A DNA stretch of 16,214 nt from Elusimicrobiota bacterium (GTDB lineage Bacteria > Elusimicrobiota > Elusimicrobia > Elusimicrobiales > UBA9959): assembly GCA_003450815.1 (NCBI GenBank), contig DMES01000050.1, forward strand, positions 1-16,214. Reading direction: 5' to 3'. The number at the start of each line of letters is the position of its first letter. Positions within the stretch are counted from its first letter, which is position 1. This document shows positions 1 through 5,997 of the stretch, one piece after another. The notes under the pieces are model-generated. The model saw only the letters and a list, made by a program, of their open reading frames with translations. It was not told where the DNA came from and did not search any database. The position numbers and the translations under genes are program-made.

Positions 1-21
1 GGGCTATGCCCTACAGACGGC

Positions 22-189
22 CTGCACAGCGTTCGGGGCGGATTAACCGCCGGCCTTTAATCGGTGACGGCCGGTGCTCCACAAGGGGAAAACCCAGGTT
101 TTCCCCGTTATCTCGTCGCCGTCGGCCAGCTCGCTACGCGAGGGCCAGGACGGCTGAACCCCTTTCCTGAAAGGTGATTCTTTATCGCA
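22..189. repeat. First copy of a tandem, hairpin-rich GC repeat
   Basis: This copy shares ordered anchor words with the copy at 190-340: CTGCACAGCG at 22, GGTGCTCCAC at 73 and GCTGAACCCCTTT at 153. The offsets are 180, 178 and 166 bases. Visible hairpins are CCGGCC (50-55) with GGCCGG (69-74), GGGGAAAACC (85-94) with GGTTTTCCCC (97-106), a 15-bp bulged stem at 118-154 with loop TAC, and CCTTT with AAAGG near 161-174. No convincing ORF, RNA family or promoter is seen here. Bases 1-21 look like the damaged left edge of the same unit. It could be a REP/MITE-like element or a structured RNA; the sequence alone does not decide. Confidence 0.7.
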
Positions 190-340
190 CCCCGCGCCGC
201 ACTGCACAGCGCGCGGGGCAATTAACGCCGGGCTTTATAAGGTGGCGCCCGGTGCTCCACGAGGGGAGCTAAGCTCCCCTTCGTCGCTCGCTATTCCGGC
301 ATTAAGCCGGAACCGCTCGCTGAACCCCTTTTATAAGGTA
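190..340. repeat. Second copy of the tandem hairpin-rich repeat
   Basis: This is a diverged copy of 22-189 with the same order of stems but different stem sequences. The stems are CCCCGCGC (190-197) with GCGCGGGG (211-218), CCGGGC (228-233) with GCCCGG (247-252), AGGGGAGCT (262-270) with AGCTCCCCT (272-280), TTCCGGC (294-300) with GCCGGAA (306-312), and CCTT/AAGG near 327-338. The second stem differs from copy 1 by a paired C-to-G and G-to-C change and keeps the same 13-base loop length, so base pairing is preserved while sequence drifts. No coding region is recognised. Confidence 0.7.
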
Positions 341-373
341 CCCGCGCTCACTAACGAAAGTAATCGCGCGGGC
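341..373. repeat. Remnant third copy (leading hairpin only)
   Basis: CCCGCGC (341-347) pairs with GCGCGGG (366-372) across an 18-base loop. It occupies the place of the leading hairpin of the second copy (190-218). The following bases to 436 show only weak traces of the repeat, such as CTGCACC near 384, and no gene. Confidence 0.45.
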
Positions 374-436
374 TTATCAAAACCTGCACCTTTAAGCAAG
401 GACAGCCGGCCTCTTCAATAACCAAAGAACTGGACG

Positions 437-507
437 AGCGGGCGATGGGAATCGAACCCACGTAACAAGCTTGGAAGGCTAGTGTTCTACCATTGAACTA
501 CGCCCGC
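437..507 (-). tRNA. tRNA-Gly, anticodon UCC
   Basis: The minus strand folds as a complete 71-nt cloverleaf. It has a 7-bp acceptor stem GCGGGCG/CGCCCGC, a 4-bp D stem GTTC/GAAC with loop AATGGTA, an anticodon loop CTTCCAA (anticodon TCC), a T arm with TTCGATT, and discriminator T as expected for bacterial tRNA-Gly. The anticodon stem CTAGC/GCTTG contains one T-T mismatch at its second pair. CCA is not encoded directly after the discriminator base. A strong promoter lies just upstream. Confidence 0.95.
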
Positions 508-517
508 GAGTCTGTTA

Positions 518-546
518 ATTATATTTATTTACGCCTATTGAGTCAA
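518..546 (-). promoter_or_regulatory. Sigma-70-type promoter of tRNA-Gly
   Basis: On the minus strand TTGACT (541-546) and TATAAT (518-523) are separated by exactly 17 bases. The tRNA 5' end follows 10 bases after the -10 hexamer. It is the best consensus promoter in the window and lies between the response-regulator stop codon and the tRNA. Confidence 0.85.
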
Positions 547-553
547 TTTGAAA

Positions 554-949
554 CTAGCTGAAGTAGCTGTCAAAACCATGGAGAATGGCGGGCCCCGTAA
601 TTTCCCCTATAAGCAGATCCAACTGAACCAGACTGAAAGGCTTCTTGATAAACCGGACTTTCGTATTTTTTGAAGCCACATTTTCACCTTCAGGAATCTT
701 CAACCCGCTCCATATAATAGCGGGGATCTTTTTGTATTCTTCCAGATTCCTCAATTTTTCAAAAGCAGCCAAGCCGTCAAGTCCCGGCATATTTATGTCC
801 AGAATGACCACATCGGCCATAAATTCTTTTAGTTTTTCGAATAACTCGTTGCCGTCACCAACGCAAACCGCTTTATGCCCTATGGACTGCAGGTGGGAAA
901 CAACCATACTCAGAAGATTGGAGTCGTCGTCAGCAATTATAATATTCAT
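554..949 (-). CDS. Stand-alone response regulator receiver domain protein
   Basis: This 131-aa protein is a single CheY-like receiver domain. It has the acidic pocket in IIADDD (residues 4-9), the phospho-acceptor Asp51 in VVILDINMPGLDG, Ser81 at the switch Ser/Thr position (AIIWSG), and the Lys103-Pro104 pair in KKPF. There is no DNA-binding or enzymatic output domain, so it would act as a phosphorylation-dependent protein-protein switch or phosphorelay intermediate. No histidine kinase is in the window, so the partner is unknown. The start has only a weak purine-rich site (GGA five bases upstream). About 145 bases of AT-rich leader separate it from the terminator at 1095. The tRNA promoter lies immediately beyond its stop. 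Confidence 0.9.
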   Translation of the reverse strand: MNIIIADDDSNLLSMVVSHLQSIGHKAVCVGDGNELFEKLKEFMADVVILDINMPGLDGLAAFEKLRNLEEYKKIPAIIWSGLKIPEGENVASKNTKVRFIKKPFSLVQLDLLIGEITGPAILHGFDSYFS

Positions 950-1094
950 AAAAATCCGCAGGAACCAAAAGCGCCCGTATATTTCTCGCCAAAAAGTATT
1001 TCACTTCCTGTGGCTAAAAGTTACCCGGAGATATCCTCTAACGATATAATACAAAATTTAACCCAATTCGTTTTACCCAGTATAGACTAAAATA

Positions 1095-1124
1095 CCCGCC
1101 GGATATTTATTCCGGCGGGCATTT
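1095..1124 (-). terminator. Intrinsic terminator behind the small secreted protein gene
   Basis: CCCGCCGGA (1095-1103) pairs perfectly with TCCGGCGGG (1111-1119) around a 7-base loop. On the minus strand the stem is followed by TATTTTA, a short T-rich tract. It lies 26 bases beyond the stop codon of the gene at 1146-1577 and probably insulates the response-regulator gene from it. Confidence 0.75.
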
Positions 1125-1145
1125 TAGCGCCTGAACTCCGCTTGA

Positions 1146-1577
1146 TTATTTATTCACGGCTTCCGGCTTCGCTTCCTGCTTCTTATCTTTTTTATGCGCC
1201 CTGGGGTGGTCTTTCCTGAACTGCTCTATCTCAGCTTTGTTGGCTTTCTCCAATTCTTTGACGGCGGCCTTCTGCTCGGCTTTCCTGGCTCCCAGGGCTT
1301 TTTTCTTTTCCTCGGGAGTTTTGCCGGTTAAGGTTTCCTTGAAGACCTTCAGCTCGTCGATATTCTTTTTTCTGAGCTCGGCCACTGCGTCTATATGCTG
1401 CTTTTTCAGGTCTTCCAAAATCATCTTCTTCTCGGGCTGGGCGGGCATAGCCGGAGCCGCCGTGGTCTGCGCAGGGGCTGCAACGGCCTGCTCCGGAAGG
1501 GCGGTTGGGGAACCGGGTTGCGCTCCGGCGAATGTGAAAAGGCAGATTGTAAGAGCTAATGCCGATATAGTTTTCAT
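1146..1577 (-). CDS. Small secreted Lys/Glu-rich coiled-coil protein, unknown function
   Basis: This 143-aa protein begins with a short signal peptide: Lys at position 2, a hydrophobic core to about residue 17, and a likely cleavage after AGA at 17-19. A Pro/Ala/Gln-rich linker runs to about residue 48. The rest is strongly charged, helical and heptad-like, rich in KK, EE and AEL/KEL steps, and ends in a basic tail. I recognise no family. The layout would suit a periplasmic chaperone-like or envelope-associated protein, but that is inference. The start is well supported by AAGGAG eight bases upstream and an extended -10 promoter behind that. It is transcribed divergently from the channel gene. 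Confidence 0.75.
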   Translation of the reverse strand: MKTISALALTICLFTFAGAQPGSPTALPEQAVAAPAQTTAAPAMPAQPEKKMILEDLKKQHIDAVAELRKKNIDELKVFKETLTGKTPEEKKKALGARKAEQKAAVKELEKANKAEIEQFRKDHPRAHKKDKKQEAKPEAVNK

Positions 1578-1614
1578 TTTTTGATCTCCTTTGTGATTTT
1601 ACCGCGTATATAAA

Positions 1615-1623
1615 TTTATAGCA
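1615..1623 (-). promoter_or_regulatory. Extended -10 promoter for the secreted protein gene
   Basis: On the minus strand TGC precedes TATAAA, giving the extended -10 arrangement TG-N-TATAAA about 38 bases upstream of the start codon. No good -35 hexamer is seen, which is usual for extended -10 promoters. Confidence 0.5.
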
Positions 1624-1702
1624 TAAATCCCGCGCCCTTTTCTCGTCCTGGCGTGGCGCCGGCTCCGGCCCGGTCTTCCTTAAAGATGTGCCGATATGGG
1701 CT

Positions 1703-1730
1703 TTGGGCCGGGCCCGGGATTTTCTACAAT
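1703..1730 (+). promoter_or_regulatory. Possible promoter giving a leaderless channel mRNA
   Basis: TTGGGC (1703-1708) and TACAAT (1725-1730) are separated by 16 bases. The expected transcription start, about 7 bases beyond the -10, coincides with the ATG at 1737. No Shine-Dalgarno sequence precedes that ATG or the upstream alternatives, consistent with a leaderless message. The -35 match is weak. Confidence 0.35.
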
Positions 1731-1736
1731 ATATGC

Positions 1737-3251
1737 ATGCAAAATATTTCAGCTTTATTCGGTCCCTGGATAATAGGCTTTTATACCATCCTTTTGATCT
1801 CAACAGCCCTGCTTTACCTGGCCGGGCCGGCCTCGCGTAAAAGACTTGGAGGGACGGCTTTTATGGCCGTGGGCTCTCTCGCCGGCCAACTAGCCGTTAT
1901 ACTCCTTGGCGGCTCGGCCTCCGGCGGCCTTCTGAAACTGGTTGAGTTGGTTTCACGCCTGCTTGCCGTCGTAGCGGCAATAAATGTGGCCGGGGTTGTC
2001 GGCTTTTCCCTTGTCATGCCTAAATTGAAAGCCAGCGTTTCCAAGTTCGTGGAGGACCTTATACTGGTCGGCGCGTACCTGGTGGCGGGCCTCGCCGTAA
2101 TTTCCGCCTCCGGCGCGAACCTCAGCGGCGTACTGGCCACATCCGCGGTAGTCACCGGCGTGGTAGCGTTCTCACTTCAGGACACTCTCGGAAATATTAT
2201 CGGCGGCATGGTGCTGCACCTGGAGGACTCTTTCATGCCCGGCGACTGGGTGTGCGTGGACAAATACGAGGGGATAGTGCGCGAAATACGCTGGCGCCAG
2301 ACCACGCTGGAAACGCTCGACGGCGACCTGATTGTCATCCCAAACATCATACTTATGAAGAACCCCGTTACCGTCCTCGGCCGTGCTTCCGGTAACACCC
2401 GCTTCCGCGCCGTCGCTTTCAATGTCTATTATGACCGCGCGCCGGGTTCGGTGATAAGCGCGGTAGACCGGGCCTTATGCGAGGATCCGCCCGCCTGCGT
2501 GGCCGCTAAACCGGCTCCTTATTGCGCTATCAAAGAATTCCAGCACAACGGAATTACTTACGAAGTCCGCTATTATCTTACGGACCTCTCAGTACCGGGA
2601 AGAACCGACTCCAATGTGCGGTCTAAGATATATTACGCGCTTTCCCGCGCCGGAATCAAGCTCTCTACCCCGTCCAGGTCGGTGGTGGTCACAGAAGAGG
2701 CGGATGCGTCCGCGGAGAGGAGTTTAAGGTCTACGCAGAAAAGACAGTTGGAGGCGCTTAAAGGCGTATATGTATTCCAGGCGCTTACCGCGGAAGAAAT
2801 GGGGATCCTTTCCGGGCAGCTTAAATCCACACCGTTTTCCGGCGGTGAAGTTATTACCAGGCAGGGCACAGTAGCCGACTGGCTTTACATAATTCACACG
2901 GGCTCAGCCGAGGTTCGCCTGTATTTGGATACGGACGGCTCCTACCGGGCTGTGAAAACGCTTGGCCCTGGGGATTTTCTGGGCGAGATGGGGCTGCTCA
3001 CAGGGGAGCCGCGCTCCGCGACAGTAGTGGCCAACGGCGAGGTGTGCTGCTACCGGCTGGACAGGGAAGGCTTCCGCGGCATACTTGCAAGCCGCCCCGA
3101 GATAGCCGGATCCATAGCGACGCTGCTGGCTAAAAGGCGTCTGGAGCTGACAGAAGCCAAGGAGAAGCTGGAGGGCGACGCCTCAGCCAAAGGCCTTAAA
3201 AAGGAAGAGCAGGACCTGCTTTCAAAGATAAAGAACTTCTTCGGCGTTTAA
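1737..3251 (+). CDS. MscS-family channel with C-terminal cyclic-nucleotide-binding domain
   Basis: This 504-aa inner-membrane protein starts with about three hydrophobic helices (to about residue 95). The MscS core follows: the pore-lining helix and following segment GVVAFSLQDTLGNIIGG (about 141-157), then the beta domain with FMPGDWV and VIPN. From about 340 it carries a CAP/EI-type cNMP-binding domain whose phosphate-binding cassette is intact: GDFLGEMGLLTGEPRSATV, with Glu417 and Arg426. This is the architecture of bacterial cyclic-nucleotide-gated (bCNG) MscS-superfamily channels, which in characterised members respond to cNMP and gate poorly under tension. The frame opens at GTG 1653, but that extension is Pro/Arg-rich and not hydrophobic, so ATG 1737 is preferred. 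It is alone on the plus strand and ends at a hairpin. Confidence 0.88.
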   Translation: MQNISALFGPWIIGFYTILLISTALLYLAGPASRKRLGGTAFMAVGSLAGQLAVILLGGSASGGLLKLVELVSRLLAVVAAINVAGVVGFSLVMPKLKASVSKFVEDLILVGAYLVAGLAVISASGANLSGVLATSAVVTGVVAFSLQDTLGNIIGGMVLHLEDSFMPGDWVCVDKYEGIVREIRWRQTTLETLDGDLIVIPNIILMKNPVTVLGRASGNTRFRAVAFNVYYDRAPGSVISAVDRALCEDPPACVAAKPAPYCAIKEFQHNGITYEVRYYLTDLSVPGRTDSNVRSKIYYALSRAGIKLSTPSRSVVVTEEADASAERSLRSTQKRQLEALKGVYVFQALTAEEMGILSGQLKSTPFSGGEVITRQGTVADWLYIIHTGSAEVRLYLDTDGSYRAVKTLGPGDFLGEMGLLTGEPRSATVVANGEVCCYRLDREGFRGILASRPEIAGSIATLLAKRRLELTEAKEKLEGDASAKGLKKEEQDLLSKIKNFFGV

Positions 3252-3277
3252 TAAAATGTTGAGGAACAACATTTTAT
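3251..3277 (+). terminator. Hairpin at the end of the channel gene
   Basis: ATAAAATGTTG (3251-3261) pairs with CAACATTTTAT (3267-3277) around a 5-base AGGAA loop, starting inside the stop codon. The AT-rich arm ends in TTTTAT, which resembles an intrinsic terminator that could work in both directions. Confidence 0.55.
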
Positions 3278-3301
3278 CCTATCGGACATGCCTTGCAACT
3301 T

Positions 3302-3324
3302 CCTAAAATTGCGGCAATTTTAGG
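3302..3324. repeat. Dispersed palindrome, copy A
   Basis: CCTAAAATTGC (3302-3312) and GCAATTTTAGG (3314-3324) form an 11-bp perfect inverted repeat around one base. It lies two bases beyond the stop codon of the small minus-strand ORF at 3327. A second copy with a paired change (CCG/CGG in place of CCT/AGG) is at 5049-5073. No T-tract follows, so a plain intrinsic terminator is not obvious. Confidence 0.75.
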
Positions 3325-3326
3325 GC

Positions 3327-3599
3327 TTACGCTACTTTCACGTGCTTGCCTATCCAGACAAAGGCGGAGGGCAGCAGCAGACATTGGCACATGCCGCTTA
3401 ACATGGAGGAATTTTCCGGCATTATTGAAACAATGCCGTTCGTCCAGCTTACATAGCGGATGTGCTCCCCCCCAATCCACTCGTAAACCCTGGGCCCCAC
3501 CCTTGGCATTATGGTCCAGACCACGGCATCTTCCCATGGCACTTCCCCCGCATCGGAGGAGTATTTTATTTCAGGTATCTTTTCACCCATTGAATCCAT
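3327..3599 (-). CDS. Hypothetical 90-aa protein downstream of rnpB
   Basis: I do not recognise this protein. The start is well supported: the minus strand reads GAAGGAG, six bases, then ATG. The N-terminal two-thirds is acidic to mixed with many aromatic residues (PWEDAVVWTIMPRVGPRVYEW, about residues 20-40) and looks globular. The last 30 residues are hydrophobic with Cys at 71 and 73. Codons differ from the overlapping frames, which read as arginine/proline-rich shadows. It is the last gene of the minus-strand block, follows rnpB after a repeat-filled spacer, and ends two bases before palindrome A. It could also be a fortuitous ORF; the ribosome-binding site argues against that. Confidence 0.6.
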   Translation of the reverse strand: MDSMGEKIPEIKYSSDAGEVPWEDAVVWTIMPRVGPRVYEWIGGEHIRYVSWTNGIVSIMPENSSMLSGMCQCLLLPSAFVWIGKHVKVA

Positions 3600-3611
3600 A
3601 AATTGCTCCTT

Positions 3612-3692
3612 CAGGATGCGTAGACGCGCGGAGGCGTAGAAGCGTAGAGTATTGTAGCCATAACATTAATCATCCAGGTTGCTACGCATCTA
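3612..3692. repeat. GCGTAG word-repeat spacer with inverted arms
   Basis: The word GCGTAG or a close variant recurs at 3619, 3635 and 3644, and in the opposite orientation in CTACGC at 3682. GATGCGTAG (3615-3623) and CTACGCATC (3682-3690) are perfect 9-base inverted arms, so the spacer between rnpB and the 90-aa ORF can fold. Confidence 0.6.
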
Positions 3693-3736
3693 AATTGCTA
3701 AGCCTCTATTATTCCAATGTCGCTTCCCGCTGAATT

Positions 3737-4186
3737 TTTCAGACTGCGGACTATACCCCGAATTCTGTCCCCCCCCACACATGCTGCATGTGGGGGCTGG
3801 AGGACCATTTATCTATTGCGGCCCACTCTGCGCCGGCGTCCGCGAGCGGACGCCGAGACGGGCAATCTGCTGGCGCAATTTTGGCCTTGCTTCAGGAGGG
3901 GCTTGCCCTGCCCCGCCGGTCGCCCGGCGGGCGGTGCGCTCTTACCGCACCTTTTCACCCTTACCACTCACTTTTCCCGGGCAAGCCCGGCCCAAGTGAG
4001 GGGCGGTATGTTCTCTGTGGCGCTATCCGTCGACGAGGGATATGGCCCCCGCCTCCCGGCTTATGGCCCCTCCTTTTTCCTTACGGAAAAAGCGGAAGGG
4101 CTTTGAACCGGCACCCTGCCTTGTGAAGTTCGGAAGTTCCTCTCCTCCCTCGCGGGAAAAGCGGCCCTCCATCCGCAGTCTGAAAA
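3737..4186 (-). ncRNA. rnpB: RNase P RNA, bacterial A type
   Basis: Read on the minus strand this region has the universal RNase P RNA landmarks in order. They are GAGGAACTTCCGAAC near the 5' end, AAGGCAGGGTGCC, CACAGAGAACATACCGCC, GGTAAGGGTGAAAAGGTGCG followed by GTAAGAGCGCACCG, GCAAGGCCAAA, and ACAGAATTCGGGGTATAGTC at the 3' end. The two ends close by a long P1 helix, TTTTCAGACTGCGGA (3736-3750 on the plus strand) with TCCGCAGTCTGAAAA (4172-4186). At about 440-450 nt it is longer than the E. coli RNA (377 nt), with extended peripheral hairpins such as GGCGTCCGC/GCGGACGCC and GCCCGCCGG/CCGGCGGG. It processes tRNA 5' ends as the ribozyme subunit with RnpA. It lies behind the zinc-ribbon gene. 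Protein-coding readings of this stretch are spurious. Exact ends are uncertain by several bases. Confidence 0.95.
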
Positions 4187-4192
4187 TTAGCG

Positions 4193-4279
4193 CTGAAGTC
4201 TGAAGCGCTGAAGAACTGAAGTTTATAAGGGATTCCTGATTTTTTAACCCTCTCCCCTATACCCTAACCCCTAGCCCCT
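4193..4279. repeat. CTGAAG and CCCTA word-repeat spacer upstream of rnpB
   Basis: CTGAAG occurs at 4193, 4200, 4208 and 4216. A separate pyrimidine-rich run of CCCTA/CCCCTA words fills 4246-4279. Both lie between the zinc-ribbon gene stop and the rnpB 5' end, where an rnpB promoter would be expected; TTATAA near 4222-4229 is a weak -10 candidate. The CCCTA words match those near the EIID start (11926-12036). Confidence 0.6.
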
Positions 4280-4286
4280 GCTGCTG

Positions 4287-5033
4287 TTATCCGAACACCG
4301 TCTTCTCAAGGTAGAGCATGCGCCCGCAATTGTCGCAGACGCCAAGCACATCCCGTCTTTTTACATCCACCGCTTTCTGCGGAGTGAGGGAGATATTACA
4401 GCCGCCGCAGGAGATCTTTCCGCCGGACGGATCCTCGTGGACTTTTGCTATTGCAAGGCCTTTTTTCTGCGAACGGATAAACTCATACTGTTCCATGACT
4501 TCCGCGCCTATCTGGGAGGCAAAAGCGGCGCGCTCTGTTTTTGCGGCTCCTATCTGCGCCTGCATGGAAACAGCGTTTTCTTCAAGCTGCCTGGCGCGGA
4601 TATTTTTGGCCTCCTCAAGGGTTTTGACTTCCGCCTTCAGACCCTTATCCTGAGCCAGGGCCTTGTCTATTTTTTCAAGCAATTCGAGGATGGCGGTTTC
4701 AATATCATCTTTTTGTTTTTTATCATTTTCTATCTCCGCCAGAAGCGCTTTGAAAGCGTTGTTCTCTTTCACCATGTTAAGTTCGCGCTGGTGCTTGCGC
4801 ACCGACTCATCTTTTTCAGCTATTTTTAACTCATTTTCCTTCTTCTCAACCTGCAGGCGCAAAAGCTCCTGCTTGGCTGTGTCCATATTTTTTTTCCGCT
4901 CTTCAAAAGCATTATTAAGGGCCTCTATCTCCGCAGGCACGGCATTAAGACGCTTTTGCAGCTCGTCAATGGCGCTGTCTTTGTTTTGCAGTTCTATCAG
5001 CGCTCTGGCTTCCAGGGTATGTATCAAGGCCAT
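4287..5033 (-). CDS. Coiled-coil protein with C-terminal C4 zinc ribbon (DUF164/CT398-like)
   Basis: This 248-aa protein is almost entirely a long antiparallel-type coiled coil (residues about 10-185, heptads rich in Glu, Lys and Leu). It ends in a zinc ribbon with four ligands, Cys209-x2-Cys212 and Cys233-x2-Cys236 (SCGGC and CDNCGR). This matches the widespread zf-RING_7/DUF164 family (CT398 of Chlamydia, HP0958/FlgZ of Helicobacter). Those proteins are nucleic-acid-binding or adaptor proteins with roles reported in flagellar/RpoN control or secretion; the general function is unsettled. Length is typical. GAGG lies six bases upstream of the ATG. Placement directly before rnpB on the same strand may only reflect co-transcription. 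Confidence 0.88.
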   Translation of the reverse strand: MALIHTLEARALIELQNKDSAIDELQKRLNAVPAEIEALNNAFEERKKNMDTAKQELLRLQVEKKENELKIAEKDESVRKHQRELNMVKENNAFKALLAEIENDKKQKDDIETAILELLEKIDKALAQDKGLKAEVKTLEEAKNIRARQLEENAVSMQAQIGAAKTERAAFASQIGAEVMEQYEFIRSQKKGLAIAKVHEDPSGGKISCGGCNISLTPQKAVDVKRRDVLGVCDNCGRMLYLEKTVFG

Positions 5034-5048
5034 TTTATCCTCGCTTTT

Positions 5049-5073
5049 CCCGAAAATTGCCGCAATTTTCGGG
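5049..5073. repeat. Dispersed palindrome, copy B
   Basis: CCCGAAAATTGC (5049-5060) and GCAATTTTCGGG (5062-5073) form a 12-bp perfect inverted repeat around a single C. The core is the same as copy A at 3302-3324, but the outer pairs have changed together (CCT/AGG to CCG/CGG). It lies 12 bases beyond the metF stop codon and 15 bases before the zinc-ribbon start, in the spacer between them. Confidence 0.75.
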
Positions 5074-5085
5074 CCATTGATCCGG

Positions 5086-5997
5086 CTAAATTATACCTAA
5101 TCCTCTCTTCACCAGATTCAGCACTGCCGCTGTAGCTTTTGAGCGGTTCAGCGTATAGAAGTGAATACCGGGAGCGCCATTTTTGAGCAGCTCAAGGCAC
5201 TGGGCGGCGGCGTAAGATACGCCAAATTCTCTTATGGCCGCCCTGGCGTCAGGCCCCGGCTCCGCGCCGCCGGGGGAAAGCTTCTCAAGGGCCGCGGAAA
5301 GCCCGGCTGGAATTTTAACTTTTATCCTCTCGGCAAAATTGGCAAGCTGGGAAACCCCCGTTACCGGCATTATGCCGGGGATCAGGGGGATGGTAACGCC
5401 TCTGGACAGACATTTTTCCCTGAAGCTGAAATAAGAGATGTTATCCAGAAAAAGCTGGGTAATAGCGAACGCCGCGCCGCAATCCATTTTTCTTTTAAGA
5501 TTGTCTATGTCCGCCTCAAGGCTTTGGGCTTCGGGATGTTTTTCCGGATAACAGGCTGCGGCTATATCAAAAATACCGCGGCCGTTTAGCTCGGCCGCAA
5601 GTTCCCATGCCCTCGAAAAAAAAGGTTTTTCAAGCCCCCCGCCGGCGCGATCGCCGCGCAGCGCCAAAACATTTTCAAGCCCAAGTATCCTCATCAGCTT
5701 AACGGCTTCATCCAAGGTTTCCCTGTCCTTCAGGGTAATACAGGTCAGATGGGCCATCACCTCAAGCGAAAACTCGTGTTTGAGAACGCCGCTCAGAGCC
5801 AAAGTATTGGAGAGACTCGCAAAACTAAGCCCGCTCAAGCTCGAAGGCGACTGGGTAATGGACACAAAATCCGGAGAAAGCCCTTTGAGTTCAGCCACGG
5901 CGGCTTTGAGAAACGGTATATCCTCCTCTTTTTTTGGCGGGTAAAACTCAAAGGAGAAAACCCTCTTTTGTTTTTTTAATTTTTCTGAAATTCTCAT
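5086..5997 (-). CDS. metF: Methylenetetrahydrofolate reductase
   Basis: This 303-aa flavoprotein of the MTHFR family reduces 5,10-methylene-THF to 5-methyl-THF for methionine synthesis or one-carbon metabolism. Family landmarks are FSFEFYPPK (catalytic Glu17), AHLTC (82-86), LALRGD, CYPEKHPEA, ITQLFLD, IPLIPGIMPV and the C-terminal IHFYTLNRS. Length is as expected. The first flavin/substrate loop, usually VSVTYGAGGS-like, reads FVSITQSPSSL here: the Thr is kept, while the Tyr and Gly residues are not. The ATG overlaps the lepB stop (ATGA), so it is translationally coupled to lepB. No cobalamin or SAM riboswitch precedes it. No other folate or methionine gene is in the window. Confidence 0.93.
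   Translation of the reverse strand: MRISEKLKKQKRVFSFEFYPPKKEEDIPFLKAAVAELKGLSPDFVSITQSPSSLSGLSFASLSNTLALSGVLKHEFSLEVMAHLTCITLKDRETLDEAVKLMRILGLENVLALRGDRAGGGLEKPFFSRAWELAAELNGRGIFDIAAACYPEKHPEAQSLEADIDNLKRKMDCGAAFAITQLFLDNISYFSFREKCLSRGVTIPLIPGIMPVTGVSQLANFAERIKVKIPAGLSAALEKLSPGGAEPGPDARAAIREFGVSYAAAQCLELLKNGAPGIHFYTLNRSKATAAVLNLVKRGLGII

Noticed and set aside
1..375. CRISPR array
   Set aside because: Only two or three units of about 170-180 bases, with no 25-40 base direct repeats, unique spacers or cas genes.
1231..1803. 190-aa minus-strand ORF overlapping the secreted protein gene
   Set aside because: Out of frame with a gene that has a signal peptide, ribosome-binding site and promoter; composition is Arg/Ser-rich as expected of a shadow frame.
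3274..3537. 87-aa minus-strand ORF overlapping the 90-aa gene
   Set aside because: No ribosome-binding site, His/Gly/Arg-rich composition, and it runs through palindrome A; the 90-aa frame has the better start.
3717..4126. Overlapping plus-strand ORFs of 72-129 aa
   Set aside because: They lie inside the RNase P RNA gene on the other strand, are rich in Pro/Arg/Gly and have no ribosome-binding site.
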